A program made the translations under genes and the position numbers. The notes beneath the pieces are model-generated. The model did not search any database and was not told the DNA's origin. It saw nothing but the letters and a program-made list of their open reading frames with translations. Of a stretch of 64,000 bases of DNA, positions 19,262 through 27,640 are shown piece by piece. This DNA is from Lentimicrobium sp. (lineage in GTDB: Bacteria > Bacteroidota > Bacteroidia > Bacteroidales > Lentimicrobiaceae). Location of the stretch: positions 16,529-80,528 of the forward strand of contig JAHYJC010000017.1 of NCBI GenBank assembly GCA_019429275.1, in the 5' to 3' direction. Positions within the stretch are counted from its first letter, which is position 1, and each line of letters starts with the position of its first letter.

Positions 19262-21316
19262 TTACTTCAACGCTTCAAGCGCCATTGCTGCAGCGTTTAT
19301 TGTAGGCTCAATGGCAATTTCCTGTCCAACGGCACCCTTCATCCATACCTGGGGAACAAGGCGACCCTGAGTGTACATACGATAAAATTCATCGGCAAGT
19401 GGCTTCCCTTTTACCTGTTGTTCTATCTGAAATTCAATAAGATGCCCCATTGGGTAATTTGAAAGGTAAAGTGGATTGTCGATCATGTGTGAATAAACTG
19501 CCAATATAGGTTCATCGGTTCCCCCAAAAACGGGAGCATAATAACTGTTCCAGACTTCTTTGGCTGCAGTAATAACCGCTTCTTTTAGCTGAGCAGGGCT
19601 TGCTTTTGGATTTTCGTACAACCATTTCCAAACTCTCATATCAACAAGAGAAACGCCCATGATTTCATAGCTTCCCCAAAAGTTATCAAGCGCCATCATG
19701 TGGTCTTTGTTTATATCTGTGTTTTGTATTCCCAGCAGTTCAAGGTCTCTTTTCTGGAAAAGAAAAGCAACTGCCTCGGTAAAAGCTGTGTTGGGAACGC
19801 CCTGCAGCATATAATAGTCAACATCATTAAGGGTAACGGTTTGCTCAACATTATGACCAAATTCATGTATGGCAATATTGTATCCTTTATAATCCATTCC
19901 CTTTTCGCTTATCCGGGTTCTGAGTCGGGCAATGTCGCTACGCATTTCGGCTCCCCAGGCATGGCCTGCACCTCTTGACGGATCAACCGAAATGAGTGAT
20001 GTAATTTGTTCGGCTTTTGATGTTTCCCACCCCAGTTTTACAAGAATATTTGTCAGATCGGCTTCAAACGCCTTTGGATTTGGATATTTTTTTGAAGTTA
20101 TGGCTGAAAGTTGTTCTTCCGGAATTCCACCTCTAGACTTAAACCCGTTGTACCAAATATCAAATGGCTCCAGCGGTCTGCCCAGCCTGCCGGAAATAAA
20201 TGCAGCCACTTCCTTAACCTGAGCAGAGGAAACAAATTCGGTGAAAAGGCGCTCTACATCTTCCTGTGAAATTTCCATTCCACCCTCAAAAGCCCGGCTT
20301 ATAAATGTTGGAAAGTTTGGGCTATAAGCATCTATGGCCTTCATGGCATGGAAATTATTAAGAAGCACTTCGTAGCGCTTATCGGGCTCAGGGGTGGCAT
20401 CAGTTTCCGTACCATCCTTGATTATTTTGTTTTCAACCGGATTCCAGGAATATTCATTTTTATTGATAACCTGTTGTGGAATGCTTTGGTCAATGATTCG
20501 TTTCATCACGCTATAAATCAGGCGTTGTTTTTCCAATCCATTTTCACCTGCATAATTCGATTTCAACTCATCGCGTAAACCCCAGTGTGTTATCAGCTTC
20601 ATATCGGCCGGAAAAAGGGTTTCTCCTTTTTCGTTAAGTAACTGTCCCATGTAAATATTGTAATCCGAAATGTAGGTGTCGGCAGCAGTTAAAATCTGTG
20701 AAGCATTTTGAATTATATCGGCAGGTACACGGGAGGTAAAACGGTCGCCCATACGCGCATAGGCCCAATCTCTGCGACTCCAGTTTTCGCTTAACTCAGT
20801 TTTTTCTTTCAATGAGTAAAACGGAAAATTGAGAGCCGTCAAAAATGCAATCTTGTTATTAAAAAAATCATCGGTAAGATGGGCTGCAGGGTTATAACTG
20901 CCAAACATCATATCAACCGATTCAATATCAGGGCCTTGTATGTGCAGTGGTTCTTTAAGCAACACATCCATTTTGTGAAAATAACCGCTGAAAATCTCGA
21001 AATTGGTTTCAAGTTTGGAATAAAGATTTTCAAGTGCTGCTTCGTCGGCTATAAATTTTTCCTGGCAAAATTTTTCAAAAGCAGCAACGCTGCCATCGCT
21101 TTCGCGCCAAAGGTTTGCTACCTGCTTAACGCCTCTTTCTATACGGAAATCAGCCTCACTCCCAAATGATTCAGAAAGAGCTTTCATAACTTTTTCCACT
21201 GTTGATTGTTCAATAAATGCTTTTGGAGTTTCGCTGGTAACTGCCGACTTTTTTTCAGAGCAGCCACCTGTAGCAATCAGGGTTGCCATAGCCATGAGAA
21301 TGATAAGATTACGCAT
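19262..21316 (-). CDS. Putative zinc metallopeptidase lipoprotein
   Basis: 684 residues. Lipoprotein signal with lipobox (ATGGC, Cys near residue 19). Near residue 465 is IAIHEFGHNVEQ, a HEXXH zinc site; AFTEAVAF about 30 residues later supplies a likely third ligand Glu, a gluzincin arrangement as in M2/M3-type peptidases. The rest is largely helical and matches no family I can name with certainty. Predicted to be periplasmic or outer-membrane anchored and to cleave peptides. It is monocistronic and converges with the NtrC-type regulator gene. Confidence 0.75.
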   Translation of the reverse strand: MRNLIILMAMATLIATGGCSEKKSAVTSETPKAFIEQSTVEKVMKALSESFGSEADFRIERGVKQVANLWRESDGSVAAFEKFCQEKFIADEAALENLYSKLETNFEIFSGYFHKMDVLLKEPLHIQGPDIESVDMMFGSYNPAAHLTDDFFNNKIAFLTALNFPFYSLKEKTELSENWSRRDWAYARMGDRFTSRVPADIIQNASQILTAADTYISDYNIYMGQLLNEKGETLFPADMKLITHWGLRDELKSNYAGENGLEKQRLIYSVMKRIIDQSIPQQVINKNEYSWNPVENKIIKDGTETDATPEPDKRYEVLLNNFHAMKAIDAYSPNFPTFISRAFEGGMEISQEDVERLFTEFVSSAQVKEVAAFISGRLGRPLEPFDIWYNGFKSRGGIPEEQLSAITSKKYPNPKAFEADLTNILVKLGWETSKAEQITSLISVDPSRGAGHAWGAEMRSDIARLRTRISEKGMDYKGYNIAIHEFGHNVEQTVTLNDVDYYMLQGVPNTAFTEAVAFLFQKRDLELLGIQNTDINKDHMMALDNFWGSYEIMGVSLVDMRVWKWLYENPKASPAQLKEAVITAAKEVWNSYYAPVFGGTDEPILAVYSHMIDNPLYLSNYPMGHLIEFQIEQQVKGKPLADEFYRMYTQGRLVPQVWMKGAVGQEIAIEPTINAAAMALEALK

Positions 21317-21459
21317 AAGTTAATTTTTTTAGGATTATTGCAAATGTATGAAAATGTGACAAGCAGTCATAAAAAGTACTGTTTGTTTTTCCGTAAGGGG
21401 TTTAACTAAAACACAGAATCACAATTAAGAGGCAACGATAACAGGTGTCCATTACTTTG

Positions 21460-21467
21460 TAACTTTG
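21460..21467 (+). promoter_or_regulatory. -7 promoter element of menG
   Basis: TAACTTTG, an exact TAnnTTTG, lies 20 nt before the start codon. The -33 side is not clear. Confidence 0.5.
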
Positions 21468-21487
21468 CACACGATATAAAAATAAAA

Positions 21488-22210
21488 ATGATGTTTCACG
21501 ACGAAAAGGGCTATAGACCCACACAGCAGATTTTTACTGAAGTACCACCAAAATACGACATACTCAACCGAATTCTGACATTAAACCTTGATGAAGGATG
21601 GCGCAGAAAAACGGCAGCAATAGTCCTTGAAAACCAACCCTCAAGGGTGCTTGATCTGTGCTGCGGAACAGCAGACCTGACGATGCACATTGCCCGATTG
21701 GCAGCAGAAAACACTGCACTTTTCGGACTTGATTTCAGCCACACCATGCTGAAAAGAGCCTCAGAAAAAGTTTCGGCTTTCGGTAAAGAAAGAGTAAAAC
21801 TTATTCAGGGTGATGCAGGAAATATGCCTTTTGAAAATGATTATTTCGATTCTGTCGGTATTTCTTTTGGCTTCAGAAATCTGACTTTTGAAAATCCTGA
21901 TGCGGCATTACACATTGCTGAAGTTTTGCGGGTTTTAAAACCCGGCGGGCGTTTTGTAATTGTTGAAACCAGTCAGCCTGAAAATAAACTTATCCGTTCT
22001 GCCTATCATTTTTATCAGAAGTATTTCACCGCCCCTATTGGTGGACTGATTTCGGGAAACCGTCCTGCCTATGATTATCTGGCTTATTCGGCCAATCATT
22101 ATTATTCGATTCCCGAAATTTCAGATGTTTTGTTAAAAGCCGGATTCAGCAGTGTTGGTGCAATTCCTTTGCTTTTAGGTGCAACCGCAATCGTAACAGC
22201 AATAAAATAG
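21488..22210 (+). CDS. menG: Demethylmenaquinone methyltransferase
   Basis: 240 residues, the usual UbiE/MenG length. Class I SAM methyltransferase that performs the last step of menaquinone synthesis. SAM motif I is VLDLCCGTADLT; the family blocks VGISFGFRNLTF, ALHIAEVLRVLKPGG and FYQKYF are all present. Menaquinone is the usual respiratory quinone in this phylum, so MenG is preferred over UbiE. The start may be either of two adjacent ATG codons (21488 or 21491). It is a single gene, convergent with the cytidylate-kinase-like gene. Confidence 0.93.
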   Translation: MMFHDEKGYRPTQQIFTEVPPKYDILNRILTLNLDEGWRRKTAAIVLENQPSRVLDLCCGTADLTMHIARLAAENTALFGLDFSHTMLKRASEKVSAFGKERVKLIQGDAGNMPFENDYFDSVGISFGFRNLTFENPDAALHIAEVLRVLKPGGRFVIVETSQPENKLIRSAYHFYQKYFTAPIGGLISGNRPAYDYLAYSANHYYSIPEISDVLLKAGFSSVGAIPLLLGATAIVTAIK

Positions 22211-22229
22211 ACGCGTTTGAAGAATTCCA

Positions 22230-22916
22230 TCAAATCATACCGCGTTTTACCAAGAGGGAAATTACAATCTGAACGATTTCCTCATGAGAAACTTTACTGC
22301 AATTTACCCTGATATCAAAAAGCCCGTCAAAGTCAGTTGAGCCTTTTAAAAAATCGCGATGAAGTTTATGTCTCTTCAGATCTGTTTTTGTTAATTGCTG
22401 CATCGCTTCTTCACGTTTGAGATTATATCGCAACATAATATTTTCAAGCCGCCATGAAACGGGCGCAGTGAGCCTTATGTGCAATGCATTGGGAATGCCC
22501 TGAGTTATAACTGATCCTGCCCTTCCTATTATAATTATATTGCCTTTCATGGCAAATGAAGTCACAATATTTGCAATGGTTTGCCTTATTTTGCGATCAC
22601 TTTTATAATATTTAACAGATGTTGCATCCAAAATTTCATCAAACAGGTTTCGTTTTTCTGCCAAAATTACACTTCTGATTTTCTCCGGATCTAATTTGAG
22701 TTCATTGGCAGCACTATTCATAATTTCCTTGTTAATCATTTGCCAGTGATGACCTCGTTTTAATATTTCAGCTATCAGATATTCAGATAATAAATTGGCC
22801 TGACATCCAAATTCTCGCGAAATGGTAATAAATGGCCTGCTGATTGTCTTTTCTGACTTTTGTTTTTCTCCTGATTCAAAGGAGAAATTCAGCGTCTTCA
22901 CAAGTAAATTATCCAT
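22230..22916 (-). CDS. Cytidylate kinase-like family protein
   Basis: 228 residues. ITISREFGCQ near residue 30 is the hallmark start of the cytidylate-kinase-like family (Cytidylate_kin2), which replaces the P-loop of true Cmk with a related loop. IIIIGRAGSVIT and IRLTAPVSWRLENI match the NMP-kinase core and LID-preceding helix. True nucleotide substrates of this subfamily are not firmly known; it is not the housekeeping cmk, which has a canonical GPxGSGKS loop. Stands alone between menG and porZ. Confidence 0.8.
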   Translation of the reverse strand: MDNLLVKTLNFSFESGEKQKSEKTISRPFITISREFGCQANLLSEYLIAEILKRGHHWQMINKEIMNSAANELKLDPEKIRSVILAEKRNLFDEILDATSVKYYKSDRKIRQTIANIVTSFAMKGNIIIIGRAGSVITQGIPNALHIRLTAPVSWRLENIMLRYNLKREEAMQQLTKTDLKRHKLHRDFLKGSTDFDGLFDIRVNCSKVSHEEIVQIVISLLVKRGMI

Positions 22917-23052
22917 CTCGTTTTGTTTTAAATATCCAATATAATAAACAACGTGATTCCGATTATGTTAGAAATCAAACAAAAAACAACAATCATTTTC
23001 CTGATTAAAGATACTTTTTCTGAAGATAACTGGATGCCGGATTAAATAATGA

Positions 23053-23086
23053 ACTTTCGGTAAAGCAATCTCTCTTTACTGAAAGT
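23053..23086 (-). terminator. Hairpin downstream of porZ
   Basis: A 13-bp stem (23053-23065 with 23074-23086, one G-T wobble) and an 8-nt loop, 52 bp beyond the porZ stop. There is no clear U run on the minus strand, so it may be a processing or stability hairpin rather than an intrinsic terminator. Confidence 0.5.
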
Positions 23087-23137
23087 ATAGATTCTAAGTA
23101 GGGTCTTTCCGAAAATCAAGTGTACAGATTATCTGTT

Positions 23138-25468
23138 TTAATTGATAAACATAATTTTTGTGACCGTGGTTTTAGAACCGTCAGAATTTGAAACATAAAC
23201 AAGATAGACGCCTGTTTGAACTCTGTTTCCATCAAAATTCTTTCCGTTCCACAAGGCAAGTCCACCTTCACCCATAGTTGAAAAAACCAGATTTCCGCTG
23301 ATATCAGTAATTTTAACACTTGACCCTTCAACCAGACCCCGTATGGCAATTGTCCCGTTATAACTTTCCCTTACAGGATTTGGAAAAACCACAACGTCAT
23401 TAAGGTTTACCTGAGGTGGAGCCGATTCACTCCGGTACGAAATAACACCTCTTGAGGTCCCGAAAAAGACTTCCCCTGCATCATTGATTGCAATATCAGT
23501 AATTGAATTGCTGAGAAGCGGACTGTTTTCCTCGGTAAAGTGAAGAATTTGTTTGGTTCCATCGGCCGACATAAGAAAAACACCAGCCCTGTCGGTACCA
23601 AACCATTTCCTGTTCGATCCGTCAATGGCCATGCTTGTAACAGATTCTGTTTCCAGAAGATATTGCCCATAACCGTCCTGATCAATTAAAATTTGCTGGG
23701 CATCAAAGTTCTGGTTGCTAAAAATATTTCCGGGAGAATAAAACACTGCTACCCCTTCATTGGATCCTACCCAAACCAACCCATCCCTGTCGGTGGCCAT
23801 ACACTGAATAAATGAACCGGGTAAATTTCCATTTCCTGCGGCCGAAGTAAGTTTTTTCACTTTATCATCGGCTGTGTCTTCTGTGTCATTATCGTTAAAT
23901 ACAAGGAGGGCATGATCGCGTGGCATCAGCCATTTTTGATTATTCTTATCTACCATTATGCGACCCATATCCACGCCGGTGGCTATTGATCCAAGGTTAA
24001 AGGATTTCCAGGTTCCATTACTCTTTTTGACCGAAAGAACCGATGGGGCACTTGAATTGGTAACCCACATGTTATTCTGGGCATCAAAGGCAATTCCGCC
24101 AATGCCAAACCAGTCGGCATTAAAAGTTGCGCTTTCCAGGCTACTGTTTTCAGAGGTAAAAAGCTGGCTGAATTCACCATTCACATATTCCAGAAGCCCG
24201 TAACCCCAGGTTCCCAGGTACACTCTGCCTGCGTATGAAGGATCAACAGTAACACTCAGTATATCGCGCATATCATTAAGAAATTCATCCTGCTTTCTGT
24301 CTATGGTTTTCCACTTCCCGTCAACAAAACCTGTAAACCTTGCCTGCCTGTAAAGAGCGCCAAATGAAGAATTTCTTCCACCCGGAGCAATCCACACACT
24401 ATTACCGCCAGCTGCCATGGCAAAAACATCAGGAAAGTCAGGTCCATCAGGCAAAAACTTTTCAGTACCAGATCCCCCCGAAATTTTTGTCAATCCTTCA
24501 AACTCGTCGCCAATCCAAATCATATTGTCCTTGTCAATAAAAGCATCCTTAGGGAAAATATTTCCCGGATTGTAGGTATAAAGCCTGTTGTTTAGGGTAC
24601 CATTGGGATTGAAGATGTCAACCGTCAAATTGTTACACACCACCAGCAGATTGTTACACACCTTCATGCTAAACCGGTTTGAGGTATTAGTAGGCTCAAA
24701 AGGCTGCCATTCTCCGTCGATTTTCACAAACATGGCATCAGTTGAGTAGGCAGGCCCTTTTTTATTGATGTAGATGCGGTTGTTGAGATCTGCTATCAGA
24801 TTAAAAGGCCCATTGGGTAAGGCTGTTGAGTTTTCGCGTGTCCATTCTGCAAAATTGGCCAGGTTTGAATTGAAGAAAGGGGCATGATAAATACCTGCAT
24901 CGGTGGCTGCAAAAATGATTGAATCCGATTCGTTATAAGTGATATCATTCACATTGATTGCAGCCCCCTGCTCGCCAATATAATAAATAGGTTCCGGGAA
25001 TTCTTCCTTTTCAATATCCAAAACAACAATTCCAAATCCACAGGCCAGGTAAGCACGGTTACCAATGAAGGAAATCCTGTTGATGGTTTTGTTACCCAAC
25101 ATTGGTTTTCGCTTTATGTCTGAAAGATTTATTATTTCTCCATTTTTAATCAGGTCAATATTTGTATTTGTATAGGCAATAACAAGTGTTTTTAGCTCGG
25201 GCAGGTAGGCAATCTGACTTATGCCAACATCGCTTAATCCATTGACTTTGTTCAAACGATTAAGGCTATTGTCGGTTTTGTCGTAGTAAAACAAACTGTA
25301 AGGTGTTGCAGCATAAACCTTGTTTTCCCCTTCTGCAATTGAAATTACTTTGCGGTAAGGCAGATGATCGCGCCATTGCCCGATACCAATTTCCTGCGCA
25401 AAAGAAGGATTCACAGGCATTAAAAAAAATAATAAAAAATATATAAAAACGAATAAAGACTTTTTCAT
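23138..25468 (-). CDS. porZ: T9SS component PorZ (two beta-propellers, C-terminal sorting domain)
   Basis: 776 residues, the expected PorZ length. Signal peptide ending SFAQ (about residue 25). The opening block GQWRDHLPYRK followed by ENKVYAATPYSLFYYD is characteristic of the PorZ N-terminal propeller. Two-component-regulator-like propeller repeats (GLSDVGISQI, NMIWIGDEFEGL, GLVWVGSNEGVAVF, SITDIAINDAGEVFFGT) run to about residue 685. The final ~85 residues are a T9SS type A domain (VVFPNPVRESY). PorZ works at the cell surface with PorU, where it binds anionic LPS and supplies it for cargo anchoring. It provides the attachment machinery for the cargo proteins at 4-15 kb. Encoded apart from other T9SS genes, which is normal. 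Confidence 0.88.
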   Translation of the reverse strand: MKKSLFVFIYFLLFFLMPVNPSFAQEIGIGQWRDHLPYRKVISIAEGENKVYAATPYSLFYYDKTDNSLNRLNKVNGLSDVGISQIAYLPELKTLVIAYTNTNIDLIKNGEIINLSDIKRKPMLGNKTINRISFIGNRAYLACGFGIVVLDIEKEEFPEPIYYIGEQGAAINVNDITYNESDSIIFAATDAGIYHAPFFNSNLANFAEWTRENSTALPNGPFNLIADLNNRIYINKKGPAYSTDAMFVKIDGEWQPFEPTNTSNRFSMKVCNNLLVVCNNLTVDIFNPNGTLNNRLYTYNPGNIFPKDAFIDKDNMIWIGDEFEGLTKISGGSGTEKFLPDGPDFPDVFAMAAGGNSVWIAPGGRNSSFGALYRQARFTGFVDGKWKTIDRKQDEFLNDMRDILSVTVDPSYAGRVYLGTWGYGLLEYVNGEFSQLFTSENSSLESATFNADWFGIGGIAFDAQNNMWVTNSSAPSVLSVKKSNGTWKSFNLGSIATGVDMGRIMVDKNNQKWLMPRDHALLVFNDNDTEDTADDKVKKLTSAAGNGNLPGSFIQCMATDRDGLVWVGSNEGVAVFYSPGNIFSNQNFDAQQILIDQDGYGQYLLETESVTSMAIDGSNRKWFGTDRAGVFLMSADGTKQILHFTEENSPLLSNSITDIAINDAGEVFFGTSRGVISYRSESAPPQVNLNDVVVFPNPVRESYNGTIAIRGLVEGSSVKITDISGNLVFSTMGEGGLALWNGKNFDGNRVQTGVYLVYVSNSDGSKTTVTKIMFIN

Positions 25469-25674
25469 TTTTCGGATTTGATTTGAATACTCTGGTACAG
25501 AGATAAATTAAACTGCAATTTTAACAATTTATTGTTGAAATTCATTTTCAAAAGTCTCAAATTATATTTAAATCCAACTTCTATAAAGAACCGGTCAATG
25601 GTTAGATTTGATTGAAGTGTACTTAACAATTTTATTAAAGACCACGTTTTTTGTTGTAAATGAAACACTCCTTA

Positions 25675-25706
25675 TTTGGAGAATTGACCGGTTTTTTATA
25701 CCTTTA
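25675..25706 (+). promoter_or_regulatory. Promoter of the exported PIMT gene
   Basis: TTTG at 25675-25678 and TACCTTTA at 25699-25706 with 20 bp between, close to consensus. The start codon follows after only 4 nt, so the mRNA is nearly leaderless. Confidence 0.6.
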
Positions 25707-25710
25707 GTCC

Positions 25711-26445
25711 ATGAAATCAAGCAGATATCATAAGATCGGCAATTTGAAGTTGTTTTTTCATTGCTTTCTTTTCTTTTTCACAATTTGTCAGGTTATGACA
25801 CCTCTTTATGCCCAGGATAAATTTAAAACAGCCAGGGAAAATATGGTTAAACATCAGATAATGGACCAGGGCATCACACATAGTGCGACTCTGGATGCCA
25901 TGCGAACCGTACCACGCCACCTTTTTGTTCCTGAAGATCTCAGGCCGCACGCTTACCGCGATATGCCCCTCCCGATTGGGCATGAACAAACCATTTCGCA
26001 GCCTTATATGGTCGCTTACATGACCCAGTCAATTGAACCAAAAAAAGGAATGAAAGTGCTTGAAATTGGCACAGGCTCAGGCTATCAGGCGGCTGTACTG
26101 GCAGAAATTGTCGATAGTGTTTTCTCTGTGGAAATCGTTGAGCCCCTTGGAAAACAGGCGGCGGCCTTATTTAAAAAACTGGGCTATACCAATGTTGAAG
26201 TCAGGATTGGCGATGGTTTTGCAGGCTGGCCAGAGCATGGCCCTTTTGATGGGATTGTGGTGACTGCTGCTGCTGAAGAAATTCCGCCTCCCCTGATTGA
26301 CCAACTGAATGAAAACGGCCTCCTTATCATTCCCCTGGGAAAACCAGGAAGCGTTCAAACACTTGTGATGGTAAAGAAAGAAAAAGGAAAGCTTATCAGG
26401 AAGAATCTTCTTCCGGTCAGATTTGTCCCGTTTGTCAGGGAATGA
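25711..26445 (+). CDS. pcm: Protein-L-isoaspartate O-methyltransferase, exported
   Basis: 244 residues. Repairs damaged proteins by SAM-dependent methylation of isoaspartyl residues. Catalytic core: RVPRHLFVPE-type block (TVPRHLFVPED), PLPIGHEQTISQP, SAM motif VLEIGTGSGYQAAV, GDGFAGW and the C-terminal RFVPFV. Unlike the usual cytosolic enzyme it carries a ~35-residue hydrophobic N-terminal signal ending PLYAQ, so it is probably periplasmic. Where SAM would come from in that compartment is unclear. Single gene with its own promoter. Confidence 0.9.
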   Translation: MKSSRYHKIGNLKLFFHCFLFFFTICQVMTPLYAQDKFKTARENMVKHQIMDQGITHSATLDAMRTVPRHLFVPEDLRPHAYRDMPLPIGHEQTISQPYMVAYMTQSIEPKKGMKVLEIGTGSGYQAAVLAEIVDSVFSVEIVEPLGKQAAALFKKLGYTNVEVRIGDGFAGWPEHGPFDGIVVTAAAEEIPPPLIDQLNENGLLIIPLGKPGSVQTLVMVKKEKGKLIRKNLLPVRFVPFVRE

Positions 26446-26533
26446 TCAATTTGGTCAATTTTAAATCAGGTTGAGTAATCATTTTATTTAATTTCCAGAT
26501 GATCCACAAGAGAGTATATTTCAATAATTTTTT

Positions 26534-26541
26534 TAGCTTTG
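26534..26541 (+). promoter_or_regulatory. -7 promoter element of the SDR gene
   Basis: TAGCTTTG, exact TAnnTTTG, 4 nt before the ATG at 26546. Confidence 0.5.
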
Positions 26542-26545
26542 CGAT

Positions 26546-27583
26546 ATGATACTGGTAACCGGCGCAACCGGACTTGTAGGTTCATACCTGTTGCACAGCC
26601 TGCTTAAATCAAACGAACCTGTGAGGGCTTTACTGTACAATGAAAACAGTAAACTCCGGACCCGGCGTATATTCGAAAGCCTGGGCGAAAATGCTGATGA
26701 TTTACTCGGCAGAATTGAATGGATAAACGGCGATGTTTTAGACATTCTGGTGCTTAGAGAAGCAATGAAAGGTGTACGTAAGGTATATCATTGTGCTGCC
26801 ATTGTCTCTTTCGATCCCGGCGACAGGGAATTATTGCTGAAAATCAATGTTGAAGGAACCGCAAATGTTGTTGATGTGGCTTTACAGGCCGGTATTGAAA
26901 AGCTTTGCCATGTAAGTTCTACTGCTGCCCTGGGAAGAACAGAGTTCAGTGATGTTATTGATGAAAAAGCGCAGTTTAATCCTTCCCAATATAATTCTGT
27001 ATATTCTCTGAGTAAATTCCGCGCCGAAAGAGAGGTTTGGCGTGGTACGGCAGAAGGTTTAAATGCAGTGATTGTTAATCCTTCTATTATTCTGGGTTAT
27101 GGCCATCCCGACAAAAGCAGCACCCGCATGTTTACAACCATTCATCGCAATTCGCTGTTTTATGGCGTGGGAATAAATGGTTTTGTCGGGGTTGAAGATG
27201 TTGTAAGGGCTATGACCGGTTTAATGGAAAGTAAAATTCAGAATGAACGATTTGTAGTTACAGCTGGAGATTTCAGCTACAGGGATATTTTTTCAATGAT
27301 AGCCCGGGGTTTTGGAAAACCTGAACCTAAATTTCCCGTACCTCTCCCTGCCTTGGAAATCGTTTGGCGGTTTGAATGGCTCAGGGCAAAATTAACGGGA
27401 TCAAGGCCTCTCATTACAAAAGAAACAGCCCGAACCTCCAGGGGAAATTATTATTACTCATCCAAAAAATTAAAGAGTTCTCTGAATTTTGAATATACTC
27501 CCATCGAAGAAACCATTGCGCGCACCTGCCAATTGATTGAGGAAGATATTGCCAAAGCAAAAAAACCTGACAAGAAATTATAA
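26546..27583 (+). CDS. Extended SDR family NAD-dependent epimerase/dehydratase
   Basis: 345 residues. Rossmann fold with GATGLVGSYLL nucleotide-binding loop at residues 6-16, the active-site YSLSKFRAE (Tyr-x-x-x-Lys) near residue 153 and the preceding Ser in CHVSSTAALG. This is the extended SDR layout used by sugar-nucleotide epimerases, dihydroflavonol-reductase-like and 3-beta-HSD-like enzymes; the weak C-terminal substrate domain and overall pattern fit the DFR-like subgroup best. Substrate not assignable. It converges with the MltF-type gene across a terminator. Confidence 0.85.
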   Translation: MILVTGATGLVGSYLLHSLLKSNEPVRALLYNENSKLRTRRIFESLGENADDLLGRIEWINGDVLDILVLREAMKGVRKVYHCAAIVSFDPGDRELLLKINVEGTANVVDVALQAGIEKLCHVSSTAALGRTEFSDVIDEKAQFNPSQYNSVYSLSKFRAEREVWRGTAEGLNAVIVNPSIILGYGHPDKSSTRMFTTIHRNSLFYGVGINGFVGVEDVVRAMTGLMESKIQNERFVVTAGDFSYRDIFSMIARGFGKPEPKFPVPLPALEIVWRFEWLRAKLTGSRPLITKETARTSRGNYYYSSKKLKSSLNFEYTPIEETIARTCQLIEEDIAKAKKPDKKL

Positions 27584-27617
27584 CAAAGCCCCGTCTTTTC
27601 GTGGTGACAGGGCTTTG
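27584..27617. terminator. Terminator between the SDR and MltF-type genes
   Basis: CAAAGCCC (27584-27591) pairs with GGGCTTTG (27610-27617), extended inward by GTC/GAC across a mismatch. It lies 1 bp after the SDR stop codon and can act on both convergent genes. Confidence 0.65.
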
Positions 27618-27640
27618 GTAAGATATGTTGTGAAAAATGA

